This document shows positions 1-13,015 of a DNA stretch of 64,000 nucleotides, piece after piece (position 1 is the first letter of the stretch; every line of letters begins with the position of its first letter). The notes beneath the pieces are model-generated. The model was given only the letters and a program-made list of their open reading frames with translations, was not told the DNA's origin and searched no databases. Position numbers and translations under genes: made by a program. The DNA is from Fusarium oxysporum f. sp. lycopersici 4287 (taxonomy: Eukaryota; Ascomycota; Sordariomycetes; Hypocreales; Nectriaceae), in assembly GCF_000149955.1 (NCBI RefSeq), contig NC_030989.1, positions 2,117,839-2,181,838 on the forward strand. Direction: 5' to 3'.

Positions 1-1698
1 GTTCGCTTATGCTTCTGAACTTTGCCGGGTCTTTGCGGCTCTCCGATCTTTGCAGCTCCACTTGAACGTTTGCGCTTGCCGAAGTCCTTGAGACCACTCT
101 CAGCTTGTGCGATTTGCTGCTTAAGCTTGTCGATAGACTTTTTCACATGTGCCACGTCGTTAGAAAGCTTCCTCTCTGCTCCATGGTCACGGAAGAGCTT
201 GACCTTGCAGTAACAAATCTCAGGGTTGGCGTCGGCCGCTGGCTGTGAAGGATCGCACGGCACAGTGTGAGTCTTGGCGCAGAGTCTTACAGGAATACCC
301 TTGACACCTTTCGAGTGGCTGAAATCGGTAGAGAGGAAGTTGAAGCGAACTGCGATGTTAACCTCGGGGGGGCCGTTGATCCCTGGTGTCCAGGTGACAC
401 AGAAGCCATCAAACGAAGATGATTCAAGCTCCACACGGGTTCGCTTATCGTCACCTTCAGCTGGCTGGCCTGCCTCTACGTATTCAACTGCTTGAAGCTT
501 TCCGCCTCTCTGGTGTGCCTCGTTAGTGCCTCTGCCTTCTTTCCAGAGACCCCAGCATACACCTGGCCGCTGTCGTTGCTGTTCATCCTCAAAAGACACC
601 CGCACGAAGGTGCGATATTTGGTTCCGGGGGCAACGGGCATGGTAGCATTTGTATCGGCAACAGAAAGTGAGTAAGCCTGTCCCTTATTAAGATAAGTGA
701 CAGGGATTTCGTCCGCATGCTTGATCATGGCTGTAGGAGCGTTGAGGGTTGAGTGAAACCGAAATTTTTCTGCTGAGGCCGGAAGAGGATGGGATATAGG
801 ACCACTTGAAAATTGTCTTGTTGGCATGTTCATCATGGGTGTAGTCTTGTGAAGAGTGGCACCAATGGATGACATGCGCTCTTCAGAAGGGTCCGAATCC
901 ATGGGCGATCCATCTTGATCCATGGTCTCATATCCTGTGTCTTGATGAACAAATGTAGATGGCGCAAAGGTTGGCTGGGGTGGGGGCGCTTGAATGAACG
1001 GGTTGAAATGGTGGAATTGATGTGGTTGCAGTGTCTGAAACCCGGACATATCCATCACTGGCTGAGCTGGGCCAGGATGCAGCGAGTCCCCCGATGTTGG
1101 CATAGACAGCGGTGTGTTAAGTCCCATTCCCAACCCGAGAGTCGGAGTATGCAGGTCGCCGGCCTGTGGGTGAAATAGTGTATTAGTGCCTCCAGGTGTA
1201 GGTGTGTAGTAGCCAGGTGGTGCATTAGCAAAGTTGGCGAATGACATGGAATTCGGATCTAAGAGAGAGGGAGTAAATCTCCAAGGGTCGTTAGTCGCCC
1301 TAGGGGTTGGATCTTGATCACGGAATGCATCATGAGTGAGGTTCTGGTTCCTGTGAAGCATGTCAGTAACACTGCGCACGTACGCCAGGTGCCAGCACCA
1401 TGGTACATAGTCACAATAGCACATACCGATCAGGTAGAGGCACAGCAGGCACGTTTTCGGCGCCAGTAGTTTGTGACAGGCCTGGAGCAGTAGCAGCAGT
1501 ACTGGCAGCAGCGAGGTCAGGGAACTGCTGTCGGAAATTGGCCAGCAGTTCATCGCCTGGCTTCTGTGAGCTCGTCCTAGGAAAGTATTGTGTTAGTCAG
1601 TAGAAAGATTAAGGCCTTCAGCCTATATTTTGAGGGCATAACAGCGCGGGTGTCCAAACTAATCGTATGTCGTATGGTGCGTACCTTTGTCGAAACAT
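1..1698 (-). CDS. CP2/grainyhead-family transcription factor (3' end cut by window edge)
   Basis: This is a sequence-specific nuclear transcription factor of the grainyhead/CP2 family, which in filamentous fungi is linked to cell-wall remodelling and conidial separation. Exons read 1685-1698, 1427-1576 and 1350 down to the left edge, giving about 504 residues so far. The start lies in a 14-base coding exon (MFRQ) with an in-frame TAG six codons upstream. The N-terminal 240 residues are P/Q/H/T-rich and probably disordered. From about residue 245 the CP2 core runs through FRFHSTLNAPTAM, VTYLNKGQAYSL, TKYRTFVRVSF and FNFLSTDFSHSKGVKG, then the segment with paired cysteines (EICYCKVKLFRDHGAERK). 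A short coiled coil (KKSIDKLKQQIAQAE) and a basic KRKRSSG motif follow. The reading frame is open at base 1, so the C-terminus lies outside. The family assignment is firm; the biological role is taken from the family. Confidence 0.9.
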
Positions 1699-4367
1699 GT
1701 CGAGACGAGCGTGCTAGGCCGTCTCAAGACAGCAACAATGTCGAATGGTTGTCAGCGCAGCGCGGAGAACAGTGTCTTCGAGTTTAGACGATCGGCGATG
1801 TCGCTAGTTTGCGAACAAAAGTCGTAGGCGCAAATTTCGAAAATAGGTTATTGGGTAAGGCAGTTGCTGCCGCTGTTCATTGATTTTGAGGTGTAGCGTT
1901 CAATGTATTGTTGCGACAACGGGTTGTGGGATGGTGGTGCTGGCCGAAGCGAAGCGAAGCGGAAAGCGTTAATCGCGGTAAGCCGTTAGACGCGTTATAA
2001 CGGCGAGACAGGGTAAAGCGACGAGCCAGCTGTACTGAGCGAGTGTTGACAGAGGTCGACAGTTTCTCGCGTGGGTAGAGGATAAAGTAGAAATAGAAGA
2101 AAGGTGCGTGAAGCCGTGGGATATTGTAGCAGGTGGTGTAAATAGTAATTAGGAAGGGTCAGGTAAAGTAAGCTAGAGAAGGTAAGGGTATATTGGAGGA
2201 GTGGTGGGGACCTGTCGTCAGTCCCGCCAGAGCAGGAGGAGGGTGAAAACTGAAAAGACTCAATGGACGGAGAACGAGGATCTGACTTCTAAGTTCCTAA
2301 GTACCTCGTACCCACGTCCCAAGCTCTGGGCTGGGGCGCCGAGGCGGTGTCGTGGATCGAGTGGATGAGGTGAATGTGGATATGGATCGGGAGGAGGCGT
2401 GTCTATAGTAAAGGGAGGGTACTTGTGCCACACGGTTTTGTGCCTGTGCCAGACGCCAGGGAGTGGTGCGATGTTGGAGTCAGGATGCGACGCAACGCGG
2501 TGATCTCAAGTGATGCCGAGATATTATTGTATTTGTTTTGTTCAGAGCTGAACCCACGAAGCCTATTTCAGCTGTTGCAACACTGCGGCGTCAACTGCTG
2601 TCGTCAGAATGCGACTGCACCGTAGATCAGGACATGAACTTTCTAAGGGAGACTTGAGAGGAGAACACCTTTGCCGATGGAGACGGGACTGTTCGACTGT
2701 CGGGTTCTAGCGAGCGGTTATGTGTTTTGCAGGTGTCGAGGCAAGTGTCCTTCACGCCGAGCCAAGCAGTTGCAGAGTGGATGTGATTTTTCGGGGCGAC
2801 AATAGCTTGTCCGCAGTGCCGGGATACCGCCAAACAAAGATAGGTAGTAATTGCAATACCGTTAGTGTTTGCTGGCTAAGGTGTCTCTCTTGTCCCCTTG
2901 TCTTGTACATGCTGCTGTTCGTGTGTGGCTGGAGCTTGCGATACCTTACATTAAAATGTGCGCTTTGCTGTAGTAGCCAGCCTACCAGCGTCGATTTTGT
3001 GAACTCTGGGAGTCAGAAGGACATGCATCCATACCAACATATCCACCCGTCGATTTTCGGGAGCCTGTGGGGTCAAAGCCATGGGGGCAAACCAGTGACC
3101 AGCAAGGGGGACCCTGATCCCAGAAGTCTTCTCATCCGCCAGGTCAAGGGTCGGCGGGCAGCTAGAGACTAGCAGCTAAAACCCTTGTGCTGCATAGACC
3201 ATGGGTGGAGAAGAGAAGAGTTAGAGGGGAGACAGAAGGAGGAAGAAGAGGCTCGTCTCGTCGTTCGTTCGCTGTCTGGTATCGGCCGTGTTGTTGAAAA
3301 TTGTTAGTGAGGAACAGGTACTTTCTCCTTCGGGCGGTTATGGCAACAGCCTATGTCTTTTCTTTCTTCCCATCCTTCCTCCCTGTGCTTGATCGGAAGA
3401 GGGCATGTGGCTTGTGAGGCTTGTGACAGGACAGACAGAGTATGGTAAGGTAAAGTAAAGTAAAGAACAGCAAGGGAGGCTTCGGGCAGTGACGCCATTG
3501 CAGTGTTGTGGACATTTAGCTTCCGCACCCTTTTACTGGATGGGAAAGATGAGACTTGCGTTAGGTTTTCTCTAGACTGTAGATTGAGTCAACAGAAGTG
3601 CACGTCTACCTGTGAATGCATCTGCATCTATTACTACAGTGTATGTGCCAGCGAGAGTGGCTTTATCAGAGGTTAGATGAAGAGGGGTGAGGCTTGACCA
3701 CTAGGCCCCCAGAATTATCCCATTTCCATCCCGTTATTTTCCCCGGGTGGTTTAGGTTGAGTTCTGATATGTGTTGCTGCGCAGTAATGCACTGTAGCAG
3801 TTAGTTAGCTTCGAAGCTGTAGGCGGGGACCCGGTCTCTCACTGTCTGTTTCTAAAAGGCAGTGGTCCTGGCGCCTCGGATACAACAGCGGTAACCCTTA
3901 CGCAGGAACGCCAGAGCCGTGGGATGTGGATGTTCCAAACCCACACTCGAACACTAGCTGGATCGAATCTTTACTCTGTCATCGGTTTGCATCTTAAGAG
4001 CACCTAGTCTGCCATCGGCTGCCCACGCCAAAATCACCCCTCATCGAAAGTTCTATCGCGAGGTGCTTGCTCTTTTATCGGAGACCGGGGCTTTGGGGTT
4101 AACCCATTGTTTGAGACTTTTTTTTTCTCTTGTCTTTGCCTTCTCCTCTTCAAGCGCCATCCTCGACTGGTACCTGAGCTTGTGGTTATTCGAGTCGGTA
4201 AATTAAAGTCATGGAGCCAATGACATCTGATGGAAACAAAAACTCTACCTCTGTTCTACGCATACCGAACGCTAGTCATCCACATGGTGTGCTTTGATGG
4301 GGAAAATCAAAACAACGTGACTGAACTGTATGTTTACCTACCTGTCTACCTACGGATGGAGTCTGCC

Positions 4368-4387
4368 CATGCCATGCCATGCCATGC
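4368..4387. repeat. CATGC pentanucleotide repeat, four copies
   Basis: Four perfect tandem copies of CATGC inside the gene-poor stretch. It looks like a simple microsatellite. Confidence 0.8.
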
Positions 4388-4745
4388 CTCATCTCCCGTT
4401 TCCCGCCGCAATGTGTATGCGCTGTGCTCCATTGTGCCCCCTGCTGCGTATATCCATCATATGAGTCCTATTGGTCGGAGGATGGCTCATTTGGAAAGTC
4501 CTGCAACCGCATCCGTACAATGTGTGTGAAGACTACATGTAGGGCAGGGCCTGGTGTTTCTTCCAATACTGTCCCCGGTCTGGCGGCATGACGGATGGGT
4601 TCCCATCCGTTCCTTTCTTCATCTGCATCACTCACATCCATGGCCCGAAATGACCTCTGCCTCTAGGCCTTCCCTTTTGGGGCCCTACCACCTGACCAGG
4701 TCCGTCATCCATCAGAGCATCCCATGGTCAACCTGTGTGAGATGT

Positions 4746-4786
4746 TGTGCTGTAGTTTTCTATGTGAAAAACACTACAGCAGCACA
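4746..4786. repeat. imperfect inverted repeat (possible hairpin)
   Basis: The arm TGTGCTGTAGT faces ACTACAGCAGCACA across a short spacer. The arms pair apart from a three-base AGC insertion, and TTTC/GAAA extends the stem inward. It is isolated, with no flanking target-site duplication that I can see. Confidence 0.5.
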
Positions 4787-7700
4787 CAGATGATTTCTGT
4801 CATTTCCAGAACGTCTATCAATATGATAGCTCCTAGGCTAGAAGGGACCTGCTCTGTTCTTCCCGCGTGGCTGTGCTGAACCCTTCGGATTCTCAATTTT
4901 TATCCTGGTCTTGGTACTACCTTACCTATGGTTCATCTCTTGTCCAGGCGCGCTTGTGTGCATCTAGCAGAGGTTCCGGAGTAGTCCCTCGATCATTTAA
5001 TTGGTCTTAGCGACGCCTGGGTTTAGAGCTTATCCATCCTCTATGTTCGAATGAAGAAAGTCACCTAGTCGTCACAATCGAACCATTGCCCTCATACCGC
5101 TTGGCCTGATTCGGTTTGGTCCAGACGTTGGGAATGCCATTTGCAAAAGCCATGCGCTGCAATTGTAGCGGCCGCCGAAGTCCCTCCCTAGTCTAACTCT
5201 TTGGTGGCCGTTACCGTTCATTCGATTAAAGAAAGATCTTCACCACTCACTCCAGATTGAGAATAGACACGTGGGTGATTTGCATGTGTGTTCTTCGGGT
5301 CTTGGGTCCCCGCACATCCAATCCGTTATTCGGGGTTGACGACAGACAGCTTCACAGCCACAGTTAGAGGCGATTTCATGACGACGCCACAGGGCTCGAT
5401 CCCCAATCCTCGGCACATTATTGCCCAATTGCATGTTCTGGGCCGATTCCAGCTGTGCCGATCAATATTTTGACTACCTTATCTTGTTGATCATTGCCTG
5501 AGATTTCAGCTGCTCAGGCATGGGCGTGACTGGCAGATGTGGCTCCAAGCGTCGTTGTGGCGTAATGAGCGTGGCTTGACGCGTGGCTGTCGCCCCCTTC
5601 CGTTTGTACCTTCCTCAGAGGGGAGTTCATTAATGAATTAGGAAACCATTTTCTTTGGATCGTCGACTTTTCATCATGGCATCTCGGCACTTTTTACTTT
5701 TAACCCGTTTTCGTGGCTTTTGTGTGCTAGAAATGGTGACCAAACTTTTTGGTTTGCCTTCATATTTGATTCCTCACGATATCTTGTCCCGGCTGCAAAA
5801 CTAGCTGGCAACTCTAGCTTACACGCACCAACCGTTCGAACAGCCAACCCTTGGCAGGCATAGGCAAGCAATCTTGGAGAACCACGATATCCCAAGATCA
5901 AAATCCAACCTGACTATGGCTCATGCCACTATCGAACTGCAGATCTCTTCTGTGTTGCCAAGCATAAATAGCATGGCAACATGTTTGATCGATTTGGAAA
6001 GCTGTGGTCAATTTAAACTTGAAGTATGTACGGAGTGTCCAAGTTTCTAACTCTTGGTTTCTAACACTTCCGAAACAGTCTCCCCTCAAGTCCTCCTGCT
6101 AGACACCTTCAGCACAGTCAAGCTGATGGTTCAGTCATCCAATTGACTGGTAAAGCATACAGCTCTCCCTTTGGTTCTGATTGTTTGGAGCTTCCTTATT
6201 CCAGGCTGAGAGCGTTTGATCTGGTCTCAATGAATTATTGTTGAGCGTTCATTAAACGCCGTGGGTGCTTTACCTTTACCAGGGCTACCCTGTCAAGTCC
6301 CATCTGGTGCCATCTCGGAACACATCCTAATCCCAGTCAAGTCCATCCAACGATTGCATGTTCCGACTTGGGTGTGCAACCAAACAGAGATGCAGGACCG
6401 TGCCACTACTGGGCTTGAGAACGGAAATATGCATCGAGCCAGCTCTGCATCCAACTCTCCAGTCTACCCGTTTTTGCAGTCATCAATAATAACGGTGCAG
6501 CCCTTCTTCGTCTGGGCTTAATCTCGGCAAATGATTTACGGATCGCGCCCGGCAAGATCTTGCCCGGATCACAACGTTCACTAGCAGAGTCGAAGTAAAT
6601 GGTATCGAGCTTTGATTGCTATGCACTTGTTGGTTACGTCAATGTCATCGCCAACGACAATCTGAGCTGCAACCACTGCTCTATGTCCTCACCGTTTACA
6701 TTTCAAATTTTCAGCGATATCATCAAGATATATCAAGTCGTTAGGGCTTCTACAGTTTCCTCAGTCCGAATCATCTGGAGATTGATGCTCCTCCAAGCCC
6801 TGACAAGGCCATCGTTGCCCTTTGGCCATGAACGTGTGACTGGTAGCTCACAACGGTCATCTACCATGCGGCGGGTATCTTGGTGTGAACGCCACACAGT
6901 TTTCGGGCGAGTTGCGTACACCATGTAACGCTTCCCCTCACACCCTTCCTCACAGGGCAATCTCTCTAGGGGTTGTTGATTGACGAACAATCTCTTCGAA
7001 TTCCAGGTTCAACTACATTTCGAGGATAGTCTACTGTATTGTTTGTCATGGCTTACAATGCCTTGTCGTGCTCGGCTATCCCTTTTTTGGGATGTTATGT
7101 GTTAGTTCACCACACGCTCAAGCAGGTCAACACAAAAGACTTTCATATCAATCAATTCAGATGTCAACCCCACAAATGACAGCTGGCTCGTGATATCTTG
7201 CAGGCCCTTCAAGTGGGCAGTGTACGAGAGATGCATTTGATTCAATACCGGTACCGCGCACGAAGTTGCCTCAAAGTGCCGTACTGTTAATGCCGAAGCT
7301 GAAGAAGAAGCTGGAACTTGATCCCGGTTTCCGTGTTAGGGCATTCAGGACCTTGGAGTGAGACGCCTGATTGACTTCCGGAACATTAGCGTTCATCAGA
7401 GCGGAGATGTCGCCAAACTTGTCCCATTTTGCCCTACAGGGGACCAGGATTTTGTTCGTCACAACAGATGGGCCCAGCCACAATGCAACAGCCATGACCA
7501 TGATGTCATTGTTGCTATCCAAGATCCTTCCACGTCAGTCTACCCACGAGGCTGAAACTGTTATCGAAGCCTCTAAGGAGCAAGACATGGAGTAATGGCA
7601 AGGGACTTGGGGAAATACTACAAACATGGGCGCATTCATCACAAAACAGGTTAGAGTTGTCGACGTGGCACCCTCTTTCGCCAGTCAGACTGGGACGCTA

Positions 7701-10700
7701 GGTATCATCTTCGAGTCCACTGATGCCCCCGCATGATGAATGAGGGAAGCATCACGAACAGCAAGCTTTTTAGAGGCGTTGACGTCATCGGAAAGTATTG
7801 CTGACCTCTCCACTAAACGATTCAATTTTATTAAGATTGAGTTACTGGAGCACCACTCGGTCGAAACATTCGAACGAGCTTCAAACTCCTCCCTCATGGT
7901 TGCCCCGTTGTTCCCCGGTTGAACATAGTTACCAACCAATTGGTGGAAGTTTATTAACACCTGTGAGAAATCAGTTGGAAAACAGTAATGCCTATCATAT
8001 ATGGTCAGGGTCCTGATTATCAGAACTGCATATAGCCGCGAATACTAGACCCATACCTGCGGCATGATTATTATCTTGAGCCTTGTCACACGAATGTGCG
8101 AAGGGTAATAACGATTTCTGTTGGTTTACTAGGGTGAGCTTTCACCGGTAACGCCCAATTTGGGAACGAGCCCTACCTTAATCCACCTGTTATGCAGCAC
8201 CCTGTTTCCGTATACTGGGGTCGAATGCGACCCTGTGGCCAGCCTCCAGTATCGGCGAACCCTTACTTTGAATAACCGCAACTTTATTCGCTTTGCTCTG
8301 TGGGATTGGAGCCAGATCTTGACTGATCATGGCCGATTCAGTTTTCGGGGGTGGGTGCATTTCAGGAGGCCGAACTGTTCAAGATACTTTCCTGCCTGAG
8401 GCTTCTTGAACATTGGTTTCACGCATCAAACGCTGGCTTCTTGGAGTGCAGTTCGGGGAATGTCGATTCGAATACTTTCACATTACCAAACAAGCTGGCG
8501 CTCTTCGTCGTGGTGCTCCCTCAACTACGATCTTGAGCATTGATGGTCTCGATGACTCCGTAAACTGAGCATGCCTATCATCGAGCGGCTGGTGCCGTAC
8601 ACTGCAGTCAAGCCACCACACCCCTCTCCCTTGCTGAGGGCCACTGTACTGGGTACTTTCTAGCATGTCCAATCTCATCACCGGCAGTTCGAGTTTATCG
8701 TCAACATCGCCATCTTTCCGCACTCGGCTATTAGCTCGTGTTGCAAGCGAGTGTTATCTTTAGGACCTCAACTTCAACTTGTGAGAAAACTTCGATTTTT
8801 TTTTTTTCCAAGGATGATGAATCAGGGTCCTCTTCCAGAAGCCTTCCGTACTACAGGGCTTAAAGGTTTGACTGGAACTGCCATACCTAACGGGGATACG
8901 GTCAGGTTGATCACTACATCATCGCACGTCCTACCCATGCGCATCTGCCCTCCTTGAAGGGTTTTTTGGGGATTCCTGCCCCCCTTCTCCACGCTTCCTG
9001 TACCTGAATTGGTCTCTTCCGTCGTAACTGTAAAGTCTGATGGTGAAGGGGGCTGATCGTTGCTTGGACAGTATGTCCACTCCGACAATGTCAATGGCGC
9101 GTTGCTGGTGAGAGACAGGCCAAGATGCCCAAAATAAGAAACGCATTTACTCCCTATTTTTGGAAATCCTATTTTCATCCCAGCAGCGACGATCTCGGTG
9201 GGATATGCACATGGATATTTGAACTCCAAGGGTTGTGGGGGACGGTGGTGGTGGTGAGTTTGGTGATAGTTGCATGTAAATGTCGACAATGTTGACGCGT
9301 CCTTCATCGACTCATGATCACCGCGATTTTGCTATCATGGGGAATGATTTGCGCTGAATAACTGAATCGTATCGTGTCATTTACTAGGATATGACTCGCG
9401 TGGTTTTGCTATCATTTCCCTCAACATTACAGCTACAAGTCGTCTCATGGCTACCCTAGTTATCCACATTATTTAGGACACAATGGATTTCATTCCAGGC
9501 CAAGGCCAGAATGTTCCTCATCTTCTGAACTGCCTTTCTAGAGAATAGTGGCTTTGGAGGCAAGAGTCAGTAAAGCACAACAGGGGTAGGTATGTGTGGC
9601 CCCTCGATCGAGTGTCCATTGACCGAAATATTCATCTGTCAGTTATGTCAGGAGGTTATGAAGACTTAACGTTGGACACCCTGTGGTTTGTTATACTTTG
9701 AATGTATTTTGTTTGATACTGTGAACGAGTATCCTGGCTGATAATTAATACGCTCGTCCAAACTATGATATGCACTAAGCATTATAAGGTCTACATTTTC
9801 TCTCCATCACTGACCGAAATGAATGAACAGGTAACGTCGGGTAAGTACCCTAAGAATATAATATAAGTACCTGCAGGATCTTCTCCATACCCGGGTAGAT
9901 ATCCCGGGCAAACAAAACATAACATAACATAACCTCTGATCAATCGATTGTGACATCTGGCATATTTAGACTAAGCGATATAGGGTAGGCAAACATCCAC
10001 CTCCACGGATACAGGTATTGAGTAGGCAGAAGTCATGCGTATCAAATATGCCACAACTGTAGCGCTACGTTTGTGCAGGGCTTGTCGAGCCGGAGAATAC
10101 TCCATGTTGAGGTCAGTTCCATTTAGCTTGCGGTTGAACAAAGACTAAGCCGGTGGACTATCTTATAAATCAGTTATAATACGGCAATTAAGTCAAGGTT
10201 GGGGGGTTATTTCATGATACTTCTATGGGAAGGTATCATAACGCTCAATATAATGGTTACTGCTTTTAAACAAGGTATCCCATATCACTGGAAACTTTGA
10301 TGAACTGTATAGGGTTGCTCAAGAAGTGTGCCCAGACAGCCCATGTAATTTCTGATCTTACGTGCACATGATTAAATATTAGCATAGCCTCGAATTCCTG
10401 AAGCAGATGGAACGCTAGACACATGGCGCAGAAATCAAGTTGACGATACTCCTTTTGAGGGTGATAGACAGAGCCAGCAGACGGGATAATGAGACCCTCG
10501 TCTTAAGTACAGGTCGACAGTAGGATAGGGGCGTTCATACCAGTGTCTGGATGAAGGCGATGTGCAACATGATACATCCGGTTCTTACGATGACCGGCGT
10601 CAGATCCAGACTGACTGAGGCCATATAAACGAGTAGCAATGCGTCTTGCGTTATACTATATTTATGAGAAGCCATGTCCCTTTGATTATTTTGTACTCCG

Positions 10701-10732
10701 TGATCTTTACAGATAGAATGATGCATAACCAT

Positions 10733-13015
10733 CTATTCCTCATCGCTGTCATCCTCCTCCTCGGCGTTCTCCAACCACTCCACCAACACGCGGCACTTTT
10801 CTTTCAGCAATGCCATAGCCTCACCCTCAACGGCACGCTCATTCTCCCACCAACTCAGAATACCCTCCTCCTCAAGGATATCGAGCGCATACAGGTGCTG
10901 TAGCATTGCGGCGAGGAGAATGCCAACACGGGACTGCTCAGGTCCTTGGGAACGCGTGAGAGCCTTCTGGAGCGCGATAATGAACTCGACTTGCTCGGCC
11001 TCATTATCATCATCGCCGCCAATTCCGACCTCATTGATGAATTTTGTTGCACCTTTACGAGCCTTTAGCGCTTGTTCAGCAGCCTTGTTGGGTTCGAGAC
11101 TGCCGTGCTCAGGGGTCATGAGCTCGACTGCGCGACGGGCAAATGCGGTGGCCACAGCTCGGCGCATCATAGCGTCCGAGGCATCGTTGGAGAGACGCAA
11201 GCCCATGAACTCAAGCTTGGCCGAATCGAAATCACCGGACTCGGCACGAAGAGCGTCGACCAGACCGTGTACGGCCTCGCTATGGAATGAGAGTTTGTCG
11301 CCAGCATCATCGGAGGCGAAGGACGTGCGGCGGGAGGGATCGGTGGTGTCGACATGCAAGGAATTCTCATCCGGGATATCTTCAGAGATTTCGGAAGATA
11401 GTGTCGATACCGATGAGGTAGAGATATTGAACTGGGAAAGGTTGTACATGAGACTCTTCTGAAGCTGGCAGGGGTCTCTCTCGTCAACCTCATCATCCTC
11501 AGGGTCCTTGAATGTTGCGGCATTGGTACCAGAGCCAAGCAGCTCGGTATCCGGCGTCAAGGGATTGCCCTCAGAATCGACGCATGAAATGACAGTATCT
11601 TTAGGTAGTCTAATGCTCTTTCCAATGTTGACACCAAAGGAAATGAGGCCGCCTTCTGCTATAGATGAGTTCTCTTCAATGGTGGCCGAATCTGCCACGA
11701 TAGATCGGTATATTCTTGCGTCATCTCCGACCGTGGTGTGGTCCCAGATGTAACAGTCCTTCAAGATGACGTTGTTACCAATTTTGCAGTCTCGCCCAAT
11801 TATGCTGTTGGAGATTTTACTTCCTGGGCCAATGTAGCTGTTGCGTCCGATGATCGAGTTCTGGACTTCGGAGGTAGTAGCGTAGAATGCACCGTGCTCG
11901 ACCACAACCGCAGGTCTGTGACGCTGGTAAGCCTGCTTAGGAACAATATTGCACTCTGGAATAAAAGGATAAGTCCATCGGCCTAGAACGTCGCGGCTGA
12001 TGGCGTCGTACTGCTGTAGATTGCTTGCTCGGGCTGCGTAACCATCCTCGCAAATCTCGGTATAGATCATCTTGCCGTTCAGCTCCCAGTCCTTGAGCAC
12101 GCCGTGAAGGAAGTTTCTCCTGGGAAGCTCGTAATCGAAACTTTCTGACCAAAGCGCAAGTACCTCGGGTGTACAAATGTCGATCTGAGCATCGATGAGG
12201 TCGGATCGAATCTCGAATTCAGTTGATAGCTCATCCACAACAGCTGGATCTAATGACATGTATCGATCGCTTGCCAAGGGGTTCATCTCATCGTAGTGAA
12301 GACATCGCTGAGTCTTTGTGTCGACCACAAAAATGGGTGTGATTCCATTTGTCTTTGTTCGGTGATCATCCTCTCCACCACTGCGCAACACCATTGTCAT
12401 GATGTTGGCTGCGCTGTCTTGCCTCCGTTTTCGGTGCGCCGCCAGAGCACCATCAAGCATGATGTTGGACACGAGGTCGCCATGCACGAGGATAAAATCT
12501 CCGTCGACAAGAGATCGCTTGTCCATATCGCGTAGGACATCGCCGGCTGATCGTGCATCGGAGACTCGGACAAATTGTAGAACGGAAAAGGGAGATGTGC
12601 GCGCGGCTGGTGACCACCGAGATCGGCTGATGTAGTCTTCGACTTGGTCGGTATGAGCACCACAGTAGATGTAGACTTCGTTGACACCGTTCATGGCTAG
12701 AAATTCAAGGGTATACTCGATGAGGGGGGTGTTTGCGAGAGGGAGAAGACACTGCGAATAAGCCCATTAGTACGAGCACATGCTTGAGGCGAAATAAGAG
12801 GGCATACTCTTGGCTTCTCGATGGTAAAGGGCTTGAATCTGTCTTGAAAGGAGTCGGCGAGGACCTGAAGAATACGCTGTGAGCTTGCGCTGGTCTTGAA
12901 GAAAAAGATACCCCGCCATGTCACCTACAACCGCCTGGAGAACATCCTCGCTTTTGCTCTCGGCTCCTGATTTTGAGGACTTTTTGCCCTTTCCACTATT
13001 GCCCTTGTGCGACAT
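10733..13015 (-). CDS. GCD6: translation initiation factor eIF2B, epsilon (catalytic) subunit
   Basis: This is the catalytic subunit of the eIF2B guanine-nucleotide exchange factor, which recycles eIF2-GDP to eIF2-GTP in the cytosol and is the target of eIF2 phosphorylation in general amino-acid control. Exons are 12929-13015, 12808-12864 and 10733-12751 (introns of 64 and 56 bases), encoding 720 residues, close to yeast Gcd6 (712). The spliced N-terminus reads QAVVLADSFQDRF, then KPRCLLPLANTPLIEYTLEF, the hallmark nucleotidyltransferase-like start. Left-handed beta-helix hexapeptides occupy about residues 345-437 (NSIIGRNSYIG, NSIIGRDCKIG and so on). The C-terminal W2/eIF5C domain (about 550-720) ends in the aromatic/acidic boxes WWENERA and VEWLENAEEEDDSDEE. 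It is divergent from SKN7. A perfect TGACTCA lies 106 bases upstream of the start. Confidence 0.97.

Larger units (their letters stand above)
1699..10732. other. 9.0-kb stretch without a supportable gene
   Basis: This lies between the CP2-factor start and the eIF2B epsilon stop. The first part (about 1.9-2.3 kb and 3.2-3.3 kb) is purine-rich on the plus strand, so CT-rich on the minus strand, as expected of the promoter and leader of the minus-strand CP2 gene. The longest open frames are 161 residues (8822-9307, minus) and 150 residues (2720-3172, plus). Neither shows a recognisable domain or a neighbouring conserved exon. I see no tRNA-like B box, no long terminal or inverted repeats and no transposase-like peptide. 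Small features are a CATGC pentamer repeat, an imperfect hairpin near 4.75 kb and a T run near 8.8 kb. The stretch could hold a very long regulatory region, a non-coding RNA or decayed sequence. Confidence 0.6.

Noticed and set aside
2720..3172. 150-codon plus-strand frame in the gene-free stretch
   Set aside because: Cysteine-rich random-looking sequence with no domain, no neighbouring exon and no leader signature.
7271..7960. Two adjacent minus-strand frames (83 and 91 codons) considered as exons of one gene
   Set aside because: No convincing splice signals join them and neither matches a family I know.
8822..9307. 161-codon minus-strand frame
   Set aside because: No recognisable motif, low-complexity histidine/proline start and no compatible flanking exons.
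1699..10732. tRNA or other structured RNA genes
   Set aside because: Scanning for B-box-like GGTTCGANNCC on both strands found only partial matches without an A box or cloverleaf arms.
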